From Hydractinia symbiolongicarpus (Eukaryota > Cnidaria > Hydrozoa > Anthoathecata > Hydractiniidae), in the NCBI RefSeq assembly GCF_029227915.1, contig NC_079880.1, positions 14,776,001 through 14,836,000 on the forward strand: DNA of 60,000 bases, given 5' to 3'. Each line of letters begins with the position of its first letter. Positions within the stretch are counted from its first letter, which is position 1. The translations under genes were made by a program, and so were the position numbers. Of this stretch, positions 19,898 to 31,800 are shown one piece after another. The notes below the pieces were generated by a model, which saw nothing but the letters and a program-made list of their open reading frames with translations, was not told the origin of the DNA and did not search any database.

Positions 19898-22800
19898 GTA
19901 AGCATGTAAAAGAGTAAATTTGTTGTGATTTAGCTCACACGTAATTTAATTCTACGAAATTTATATCTTATGTACATTTTGCATGAATGCATGTCAGGAA
20001 AACAGAAAACCGTATACTTAGAAATTTTGTTCTGGCTGATTTGTTTGTTTAAAAAAAAACAACGGCATTAACAACAGAATCCTCACATTCCTTACTTCCA
20101 TCAGTACGCGTTGTTCTCTACGACAGTAAGTCTTAATATGTGTTATTTTGCAGCAACACAAATGTCCTACTCTCAAGAGACGATATAAAAACTATTCGAA
20201 TGTTAAGTCCAAGGACAAGATTGACAGATTTAATACGTCTCCATCATTCAAACATACATCTACTTTACTGTCGATGCGTGAGACTTTTTGACAACGGGAT
20301 TTTTGTTAAACGGCGGCATTAAACTTGTTTTTCAATTTTATAGAGTAAAGTAATTAAAACCCGAAATGCGAGTTTCGCGGAATGAAAATATTTTTATTTT
20401 TTTGGCCACATGAAAATTATCTTTCGATGTGCAAGATATTTGATTTTGATTTTCGACAATTGCTTATCCGGTTGTTTTCCCACTAGGTCAGATATTCACT
20501 CTACTGGAACAGCTGTACACAAGGTTATGCTGTTATGGCCTGTCCCCCTCTTATAACCTCTTCCCCAGGGGTTCTTGGCTTTTTGACATCGATTCCGTCA
20601 AGTAAGTGCTAACGACTTTGGCATCAGACGCAACAAACTCTGTGGAGGCATAGAGATAATATCTCTATGGTAGAGGTTAAGGGCCCTTGAGACCCATTCG
20701 ACGGGAGCATCCAATAGGTATACTATCTATTGGAAACTGCCGTCGAATAGGAAGTTAGAATTTCCTTTTCTATCTTCCGGTAACATTCTGCTATACACAT
20801 TTAAAGTCTCAAGGAACCCGCGTTGTCTTGTACCCGATTTAATAAAGAACCAGTACCAAAAGGGAAAAGGTTGCAGAGGTCCTGTGAATAAATAATTTTG
20901 TGCATTGCTTACACGAAGAATATTTAAACATAAACAACCCATCTGCGATCCACATGGTCACTGTACTACACCCTCTGGCAGCTAGCAGGTCTAGCCACTT
21001 CTTTAATTGCTTTTCTAGGTTTATATTTACAACACTAAGTAAAAATTGTTTCCTGTGCTAATAATTTCTTTCTCTGTATTTCTCTTTGTATGCTACTAAT
21101 TCCTACTTTAGCCCTCTAGCTAGCTAGCTATAGACCTTTTAAATGTTTGCATTTTTCGCGGTAAGCCCTATTAAATAGATGGATGTTCATATTTTAGCTG
21201 GTTACTCTCACATATATAGAGGGATATACCCTGTATATTATTTTCAGAAGGGGCTATGGCTTAGATGGGGAGTCCAAGAGTATTTAAGGCTGTCATCAAA
21301 AATATGTTGTGTTCGCGTCCTCCGACCGACTCCCTTTTGGTAATAAAAACCCAAGTCGGTAAGTCGGAAAAAGACCGGAAAAAAATTTCGTGAGATATTT
21401 TTCAAAAATAATTTTTTTTTCGCCAGAACTAATTTATGCAAAATTGACAAAAACTCGCGAAATTTAAATTCGGTAAAATTTAATTCCTTTAGGGTACTCC
21501 TGTGGCTAGGGTACTCCTGTGACAGTTTACAGGGCGGCGAAAAATGGTCTACAAACGATGTTGAGTGGTGCTATACTGTCTTGGCCCTGGGAACAAATTT
21601 GCTTGCTCCGATCTGAAAATCTCGGGAAAAAATATGCCCGCCCGCCTGCCTGACTGATTTTTGCGGGGTCTTCAGGACGTGAACACAACATATTTTTGAT
21701 GGTGGCCTAATGCTCAGTTTGAGCTATGAAGACCCAATTAGGATCCGCGCTCTGCCAGACAACTCCCTGCTACATCCATATCGGCCCACACATTGTGCCA
21801 TCTCCCCAATTTCCTTTACATGGCTTGGGTTAACACCCAGGGCTATGGTAACATTTACTCGCCCCTATTGAATTATCACCACCACCAATAGGAATCGAAT
21901 CCCAGCCTCCTGCACAAAGTTATATAACTAAGCTACAGCTTTAACAATTGCGTGGGTGCTGGGTGAGGTGAGGTTCTTTTCAGTCTGTTTCTTTGCACGA
22001 AGGTATCATTACGACTTTACAAGAGTATGTCAATCAGAAGTTATTCATCAATAATAGTCAATAATAGTTTACAGCCTCAGCAATGTTTCTATAAAAAGAA
22101 GTAGGCTAAAAAGACCTTACTTGAGCAAGCTACCTACATTTTTCTGCTTGTCACGCCAGAAGGGCTTACCAGGAAAAATGTAAACATTAGCCAGTCCAGT
22201 CTGTGAACGGTTGGCGCTAGGAAGGGCATCCAGCTGTAAAACAATGCCAAATCTCTTTAATATATAATGGCCGTAAGAACAGTTGATCAGACAAACTGCG
22301 TAAACGGGTCTGGAATTCTAAGGAGTGAAGGTGTCGCGCACAGTAGGACAGATGTCAGGTGTGAGCATGACCATTACCCAGCTATCACATCACAAGGTAG
22401 ATAACACTAGGTTGAGGATGGTTAGGGTAAATGTTGGTACTCTGCGAGGTAGATCAGGTGAAGTAGAGTACTCAGGTGGAGATTTGTTCAGTGAGATTTG
22501 TGGAAGGTAGGAGGGCAAGGTAGAAGCTGTTTTGGATTGGTAATAGTGATGGATATGGAGGAGTTGGCATATTCGTTGCAGAGAAGTGGGTAGAAAAAGT
22601 AATAGATGTTATGCGTGTTAATAGCCGTATTATAGTGATAAAGTTTTTGATAGGTAATAGGATTGTCACTTTTCTGTCAGTTTATGCTCCACAGTGTGGA
22701 CTCAGTAAGGAAGATAAAGATAAGTTTTATGATGAGTTAATAGCACACACAAAGTCACATCAAAGTTTGGAGACACTGAACTTGTCATGGTGGGCGGCGA

Positions 22801-25800
22801 CTTTAATGGTCATGTTGGGAAGTCATCTGAAGGTTATAGAGGTGTGCATGGAGGCTATGGATTTGGGAGCAGAAATAAGGAAGGGGAGAGATTGCTTGAG
22901 TTTGGAATGGCAACGGACATGGTGGTTTGCAACACATCATTCAGTAAGAGACAGAGTAGGCTGATAACATATGAGTCAGGTAGTTGTATGGCACAGATAG
23001 ATTACTTCTTGGTTAGAAAGTCAGACAAGAAAGTGGTGAAGGATGTGGAAGTTATATTGGGGGAAGAGTGTGTCTCCCAGCATAGGTTGCTGGTTTGTGA
23101 TATTATCTTGAAGAGTGGTAAAGAAGCCAAGGGAAAGTACAGGCCCCATCGTAAAGTCTGGAAGCTGTAGGAAGAGATTGTAGCAAGACAATTTAGTGCA
23201 AAAGTTCAGCAGTTAGCCCACAATGGTCAATGTGATAGTGACGATGTTGAAAGTACTGGGACTACTTTGAAGAATTGTCTTCTAGAAGCTTCTGATGATA
23301 CCTGTGGGTGGACAAAAGGACCAGCTAGACATAGACAGACCTGGTGATGGAATAATGAGGTTGACCAGTGTATAAAAGAAAAGAGGAAACTTTGGAAAGA
23401 GTGGAAGTCAGGTGGTAGTAAAAATCAGAAGCAGAGGGAAACAGATTTGCGGATGTGTTAAGAAGGAAAGACCACCACAATGAGATATTAATCAAGATGT
23501 TGTAGGTGAGAAGTGTATACGTAATGATGAAAGTGTTTTGGCTAGCACAGAGGAGAAGAAAAGGGTAGCTTGGAAGAATTATTATCAGAGGTAGCTTAAC
23601 ACTGAGTTTGATTTGGATGAGGATAATTTGTCTGATGATGATGTTGTAGATCAAGACAGAATGGGTAGTGGAGGCTATTAGGAAATTGAAGATTGGCAAG
23701 GCTGCAGGAGTATCAGGTATTGTTGCAGAGATGGTAAAAGCACCTGGATATATTGGAGTTGAGCTTATTACAAGTCTTGCTAATCAGATTATAAAGGATG
23801 GTGCTATTCCGTATGAGTGGCAGTCGAGTGAAATAGTGAATTGTTTTAAGGGCAAGGGTGATGCATTAGAAAGAGGTAACTATAGAGGTTTGAAGTTGGT
23901 TGATCAAGTAATGAAAGTTATTGAAAGAGTGATTGATAAGTTACGTAGAGAAAGAATTGATATAGATAAGATGCAATTTGGTTTTGTTCCAGGGCGTGGC
24001 ACTACAGATGCCATATTTTTACTCAGACAGCTTTAGGAAAAGTATTTAGGAAAGAGAAAGAATCTCTATTTTGCCTTTGTAGATATAGAGAAAGCTTTTG
24101 ATAGAGTGCCACGTAAAGTCATTTGGTGGGCTATGAGGAAATTAGGTGTGGATGAGTGGCTAGTTACGATGGTACAGTCTGTGTACAGCAATGCTAGAAG
24201 TCGTGTCAGGATTAATGATTCACTTAGTGATGAATTTAGTGTAAATGTTGGTGCACATCAGGGTTCTGTACTTAGTCCTTTGTTGTTTGTTCTAGTCTTA
24301 GAAGCGCTGTCGATGGAGTTCAGAACAGGTTGTCCATGGGAGTTATTGTATGCAGATGATTTGGTTCTCATAGCAGAGTCGATGGAAGAATTAGTTGAAA
24401 AGTTTGAGAAGTGGAAGAAAGGACTAGGAGACAAAGGGCTAAGGGTGAACACAGCAAAGTCTAAGTTCATGATTAGTATAACATTGCAGCCAAGTGTGAC
24501 CCTGCAGTTGGAAAGTGGACTTGTGGAGTTTGCAGGAAAGGGGTTGGTAGTAACTCAATGTTTTATCAGACTTGCAAGCATTGGGTACATAGTACATAAT
24601 AGTATTGGTGGAAGGTTAACAGCTGACATTCAGTTTGTATGCAAGCGTTGCAAAGGTGAGATTATAGAGAATGAAGTATTTCGAGCTTTAATGATGTACA
24701 ACAGTGGCTCGTTAAAGATAGTTGAGAACTTCTGTTACTTAGGTGATATGTTGGGCAGTGAAGGGAGTATTGGAAGAAGTGTTACTTGCACGATATGTTC
24801 TGCTTGGAAAAAGTTCAGAGAGTTACTTCCTTTGTTATCTAGCAAAGTCTTGTCAATTGAGGTAAAAGGTAGGTTGTATGAGGCCTGTGTAAGAAGTGTT
24901 ATGTTGTACAATAGTGAGACATGGGCAGTGAAGCAGGAAGATCTTGACCGTTTAGAAAGGATGATATGAGAATGGTTAGGTGGATGTGTAACGCCAGTCT
25001 GAGAGACAGCCAAACAGTCTTGATGTTAATCGTATTACTGTTTTGCAAAATTTTGCTATTAGACTCATGTCTTTTGAATCTCGAAGAGCATCATCCAGTC
25101 ACCTGTATGGTAATCTTGAGCTCCTCAAATTCTCTGATATTGTCAAATGTCACAATATTCTATTTTTACATAAACTATTTCATGAAAAATTGCCTGCTTC
25201 TATCCTTTATACATTTGCGGTTGACTTCACCCATGCTCAAGGCACTCGGGCAGAGAAAATTGGTTTGATCAATCTCCCTACCTTTAATACTATTTCTTTT
25301 GGTAAAAACTCAATTAGATTTAATGCCATTAATTCCTGGAATAAATTGCAGTCTTTAATGACTAGAAAATTTGTTTCCCTTGATTATTTTAATCTTAGAA
25401 GTGATCTGAAAAAGTACTTTGTTTCCTCTTACTAATCCTTCCTGAATTGTCAGACTTGGCCATTTGTTTCCCGCATGGTTGTTTATCATTTGACCCACTT
25501 TTATGTGTGTGTTGTTTTGTGCGTCTCGTATCGTTTACTGTAATTGTCCAAGGGTGGCCATACCCTTTGCCTTAGCTTTATGCTATTAGGTATGGTCTCC
25601 CTTCAATAGCATTATATATTTTAATTTTGTTACCCTGACTAATTATGATATTTATTTTCTTTTTCTTTATATTTATTTTCTATTAATTTTAATTGTATAT
25701 ATATAACTGCTATTGATAAATAAAAAATATCAAATATCAAATATCAGATGAGCTAAGAAGCAGGCTAAGTATCCTTAGAATAAAAGATGTTATCCAGATA

Positions 25801-28800
25801 AGAAGATTAAATTGGCTGGGGCACTTGGAAAGAATGGAGGAGGATAATTGGGTAAGAAAGTGTAGATACTTGACCTGGGGCAAAGCCCAAAGGCAGACCG
25901 AGAAAGACTTCATAGGAGGTTATAAGGACAGACTTTATATAGAGGAAGTTGAGTTTAGATCTAACACAGTCTAGATCAGATTGGAAGAGGGTCATTAATA
26001 TGCTAGCATGGAAAACGGACGTTAAGCCGAGAATGATGAATTACTTTAATGATCTTTGCGAGAGCTATGTTGGTTACAAGTGATTTAACAAAAGCTTTGC
26101 GTATATAAATTATTTTTTCGTAACTGTGATTTTCTTTGTTAAAACTTATTGATAATAAAATCCCCTTAGGTATTAGCGCGAAGTATTGAAGTTTATTGAT
26201 TTGTTAACTCTGTGAAAGATTAAAATAAATCGCACAAGAACTATTGTTTTTTAAAAAAGTTTGTGCATGTTTTTTTATATCTTTCAAACTCAGTCCATTT
26301 TAAAAAAATATATTTCTTAACATTTTTCAACAAAACATTATGCAAAAGAAATCACGCTTGTTTTTGGTTTAAAAGACTTTAAAAAACATTTTTTTCTTTT
26401 TTCTTAACAAAACTTTAGAAATAACTTTAGCAGCAGTCTCTACAACAGAGGAGGGTGTTACAACAAGTATATTTTCTGTGTCTTTTCAGATCACGCACGC
26501 AGTTAATTAATAATTTTTTGTTGTGTAAAAAATAAAATAATTAGCCTTCCCTTAAAAAATGAATAAATTTGTTTTCTTGTTTTGAGTTAGAAAAATAAGT
26601 AGTTATATGCATCAAGACGGTTTTCTGTGATCTTTCGAAAATTATGCAGCAAGAATTATTTCTTTGGTGTTTCAAAAGTTATGCAGAATATGGTCTTGTT
26701 TTGAGCAGGTTAAGATTGTTTTGTTTGGAAATTTATACAGCAAGTTATTCTCTTTTTACTTACAAAAAACTGAAAAATTATTTTATTAAAATTTTTTATT
26801 GTTTTGATGTTTCACATTGCAAATTTTTTTAAGAAATATAGTATAGGCAAAAATTATGTTATGTCATAATGGATGGAGGGTATTACGACAAACATATTCT
26901 GCGATTTATTTTTTATATTAGTTTTCCTATAAAGCGGACTATTTAAGTAATTTCACTATTATATAAATAATCATAACGAAGGAGGAAGCCACGTCAATAA
27001 CCCTATCTTGTTTTTTTCTCGATTCTTTTTAAATCAGCGTCAGGATTACTTACGCAAGTTACAGTGTGACATAAACAGATTTTTTAAAGCAACATATATT
27101 ATAAACAATGTATTTAAATCATGTTATGAAAATAATTAAATCTTCCTTCAAGATAACAATTAAGATAGTACTACAGTAAAGTTTATTTTTATATTTTTAA
27201 TTGCCTTTGTTTACAAATTCTGTAGACTTCGCACTGAAAGTTTTCTCAACATCTTTACATGCAGGTTATTGTTATTTATACAATAAGTTTACGTGATCTT
27301 TTCAATTTCTCACAGTGTAATTATCTTCTCTAAAAGACAATAGCCTATTATGAAAGTAATTATTTATGCGAGTTGCGTGTACGTGGAAGGTTTCATTCGG
27401 ACTGTACTGTAGCTAGCTAGTTATATAGTTGAGTTGCAAATATATACAAAGTTCAGTATATATGCCCATCCTTGACTTATAAATGGAATGAACCCTGTAT
27501 ACTGTATTCCCCCAGGATCTAGTCTAATTATCAGCAACCTTGGTTGTTTTAATATCAGCTACTTAGTTTCTTCTTGGCTATACCAAATATATATAAAGAG
27601 TGAATAAGTCCAGGTGACTAACGTTACTGTTCCTTTTAGCAGTCACAGAATAATTTCTTGCATTAAGTTAAATACCGCACCGGAATTATTACTTACTGAT
27701 ATAAAGTAATGTGGTTTTACTGTGTTCCATAATTTAGACATAATCATGGTGTTGTTGCAGGGTATATGCAACAGCATTTTTGCCTTCTAAAGTCTGAACG
27801 TGTGAAAAATGCTTGTAATATGATAATATTCCTGGGTTTTTTTTAAATGTTGTCAGACTTTTCCAATCTTGCCTGAACCATTCTCAAGATTCAATTTGTG
27901 GGTTCAGGAAAGAAACGCGCTTGAAGAGAGAAGAGTTAGTGAAGAAGATCTGATTTAAAAACAGATTTTATTAGTTACTTATCAAAACAAATTACTATCT
28001 TTGTGTCTTCTATATTTGCATTTTTTAGGCAATGAGATTTATACTGGATTTTCGAGTGAATATGTACATAAAAAATTCTGAAAATTTAAAACTGAACTTA
28101 TAGGCACCCTTGTCTGAATGTATAAATGATAAGGTTCATTTAATTATTTATTTGTAGTACCTGATTATGAATTAACCACAGTAAGAAGAGCAAAATCTCA
28201 TCGAAGAAAAAGAAGTGAGGACATTCCAACATCATTGACTCTTAAAGCATTTGGCACAAAACTGAGGTTAAATTTAACTTTAAACAAAGACTTCATAGCA
28301 AAATCTCATACAATTGAGATTTACGGTGCCAATGGCAAAGTTCGTAAATATTTTGGTGTTCCTGGAGAATTTGTTAGAGGTGCTATTCATGGAGATGATG
28401 ATTCCCATGTTGCACTACATCATTCAAGCAGGGGAATTGTGAGTGTTTAATGTTTTTTAAATGATAAATCCAGCTTAATGTTGCTAGCCACTAGCCAAGT
28501 CTTGTTCACTTACGCCAGCACAAATTAAGGGGTTGATATAATCGAGCTTGATTGAGGATCTTTTTTGGAAATTTGTACAGTTGCTTCCTCTCCATCTTTT
28601 AAAAGTTGAGTAGAAAGCAGAGAGGGATAAAATCTCTCTAGTAAATCTCTATAATAATCGCTACAGTGTGTCTGTCTGTCTGTGACACGCAAAGTGGATG
28701 TGTTCATTTTCCTTTCATGTTGCCAAAAAATGCATGATATATTAAATTTTCTGACATTACGGTGCGATGTCAATAATACTACTTTAATGTCTATCTTATA

Positions 28801-31800
28801 TTAAATTAATGAAGCCGTTAAAATGTAACTCAAACTTTGAGGCTAAATAACTTGGAAACAAGGTAGTGCCGTCAATGTTTTTCCACCGCGTTGGTAACTA
28901 GGGACTACCTGGAACCAATTTGGGCAGGTTTTCCAAACCTGGTTCCAAAAATCCGTATTGGAATGCACGGGTTTATGACATCATCAAAAAACCTTTGAAC
29001 CACAATATTTTCGTAACTTTTTGTCAAAAGTACCCTTATCTTTTTTACTGTTCTTATTTTTTCATTGTTCACATGGATCTTTCCATGAACTTTAACCCTA
29101 TTCGGTCTGGGCTTTTTCGAACATACTATAACCAGAGGGGGGGGGGACTCAGCCTCCCCTCAATAACTTTTCATAGGATTGTTCAAATTGAATCAAACTT
29201 GGCACACTTATAGTACGTCATAAAAGGAACAAAATGGCAGCAATAAATTTTTGCTTGCGTCAGCACATTTTCTGTGATGTCATCAAAAAATTTAATTACT
29301 TTTGTTCCAGAGCGAATTTTTGCGTTCTGTTTAAAGTTTCTGAAAGCTAAATAAAAGTTATTTAACATATTTTCCGGTTTTTACGTGGATCGCATCGAAA
29401 ATTGCTCGAAAATCTGGTGTTTTCCGATTTTCGGGTAAAGTCCAACAAAATTGGGAAATCGGGTTAATCACGTGTCATAATTATTGAAAATGATTTTTCT
29501 TAATAAACCAAAGTTGTGTTGCAAGTTTCAAGTTTTAAGAATAATCCTAACAGGAGTTATTAAATTTTCCCCATTATAAGGATTTCATAAAGATATTTAG
29601 GGATAGTTTCGAGTAATGGCCAATATCAAAACCTTTGAAAGGTATGGGACCTATTTGGCATGCAGGTGTCTAATAGATAAATATTGAAACTCAGTAAGTT
29701 TCATAGCCATATACATAGTAATAAGGAGTTATTAAAAAAAACAGTCAGGGGGGGGGGCGGTATCCGCCCGCCCCGGACCGAATAGAGTTACCAGCTAGTT
29801 AATATTAAAGTAAGATTAGGCTTTTTAAAGAATGTTACAAATGAGATTTCTGTTTTTTTTTTAGAGTGGTTCCATTAGAACAGCAAATGATTTTTATGTC
29901 ATCAATCCATTACCACGGAGTGTACATTCTTCAGACGGCAACCATATTATATTTCGTACAAGAGATTTGCCAGAAGGTCATCCTCTTCATTCAATGACAT
30001 GTGGAACTAAAGGTAAACATGTATTTTTGCCTGATTTTATAAAATAATAAATAATAATAATTTCTTTGTTTTACACAATTGCGTGTCTATTTTTTGTTTC
30101 TTTAGAAAGTAGATCCCATGATAATGGTCCAAGACGTAAACGTAGGGCTGCTGGAGCTGAAAAAACGATGGAGATTATGATGGCTGCAGATTACAAAATG
30201 GTTCAATGGTACTCCTTAGAGGCTCTTCCAAGTTATATGCTTTCTGTTGCAAATATTGTAAGATTGTTAGGATTTTCTATACATCTAAAATGTATTTTAA
30301 TTTTGTGATTAGACTTAGGATTTTTATAGTTAGGGAGTTTAAAAAACGGAGATCTTTTGGTGTTTTTGTTCTTTTTTTGCAATTTTTCATGATGTATTCA
30401 CAATTATATGTGGGTTATATATTCATTTTTACAGTTTTGGAATGTTAAGTGTTTTGATAAAGTTTTACATGAATTTGTTGCTCTTTATTATTGACCAACA
30501 AAATATGCAAAGTTTTTTTTATCTTCATTGTATAAATCCAGAAGAACTTGTATTCTGTTTCTGTCGAGACTTACATTTGTGTTATTGCACTAACTTGTTT
30601 TGTTGATGTGTAAGAATGTCAATGTGCCAGTTATAAGAAATACAGGTGCATACTTGAAAATATGGTAGACTTTTAGTTATTGTACGCGGACTAAAATACT
30701 TGTTGTAAAAGTTTTGATTGCTCCTTATACAACAATTACAAGTTATTTATTATGTTTTAGATGTCCAGCTTATTCAGAGATGTTTCTTTACCTTATAAAA
30801 TCAATGTGGTTGTAACAAGAACTGCAATATTTGAAACAAATCAGGTGCATTAAAATACTGTAGTTTCAAAATTTAAAATGTTTTTTTTTTGAATTTTCAA
30901 CTAATAGCATTTTTTTTTCAATTTCAGTTCAATGCACCCAGCATTAGTAGTCTTCTTGCAAATTTCTCTACATGGGTTAAACAAAATAACAAGGAGGACG
31001 ATGCTGATTCAGGTCATGTTGATAATGCTGTTTTGTTGACAAAGTATGCTCTTGTTTGTTGCAACTCTGTTTGTTTTTTATTTTCTGTTATTTTCTGCAG
31101 TTTAATACTTTAGGAGAAGTAGATAAGTACATTGTCTTTATGCTATGAAAATTGAGAAGCAATTTTGTCTTTACTTCTTTACTTTGCATACAAGGTATGA
31201 TTCTTTTGGCTTTAAAACTATTGACAATCTGCAGTTGATGATGTGTTTATTAAATACCCATAATTTAAGGTTCAAAAAATATTAAGGCTTTTGGTGTTTT
31301 TATAGATGTGTGCTGTCTATAACACATGTTATGATGCACCTTTGACAAGATTGTGAATGTGTTTAAATGAAATATGTGCAGTTTTTTAAAAGCCCACTAT
31401 TGAATGGTATGAAAAGCTCAGTTGTCAAGCAAAAAAATGAAATAAGTAGAATAATATAAACAAAAGGCTGAGCTAAACAAAAATGCAAAAAGAAAATCTA
31501 TGAAAAATGAATTTGAAAAAGACAGAAAATTGCCAACCAAAGGTTGGGCTCACTTTTTACATTTTTTTACTGACACGAATTAGAACCCAAAATGCTCATG
31601 CTATTGTACAACTAATCAAGATTGCATGAAATAATAAGCGAATAAAGTGTTTATTTTTTCTCTGGTTTTGGAAACTTTGTATTCTGTTTAGAAATGGTTG
31701 TGGTATTTTTTAAAAATGAAATAGTTATAATAAAACTCGTGCATTGAATCAAGGAAAATGAACATCGCCGCATTATACATTACTTGAAAATAATGGTTGA

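Larger units (their letters stand above)
22150..26035 (+). mobile_element. degenerate non-LTR retrotransposon (LINE A), interrupted by a second LINE
   Basis: The pieces occur in LINE order: a 5' part with GGAAGGGCATCCAGCTGTAA near 22225, an AP-endonuclease region (22611-23170: GDFNGHVG, QIDYFLVRKSD, QHRLLVCD), a reverse transcriptase (23660-24969: GFVPGRGTTDAIF, FAFVDIEKAFDRVPR, HQGSVLSPLLF, LLYADDLVLIAE), and a C-terminal part. The C-terminal part is split: NASLRDSQT at about 25008 resumes as DELRSRLSILRIKDVI at about 25748. Stops and frameshifts (for example TAG after LLRQL at 24034) show it is dead. The clade is not certain; RTE-like is possible. It lies in ADAMTS-like intron 2, same orientation. 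Confidence 0.88.

Noticed and set aside
21900-21960. Possible functional tRNA on the minus strand
   Set aside because: Only A- and B-box-like segments are present; stems cannot be folded and the sequence continues into a shared SINE body.
31691-31704. Upstream copy of the exon 8 acceptor as a real exon
   Set aside because: No in-frame donor follows and the second copy joins cleanly to exons 7 and 9.
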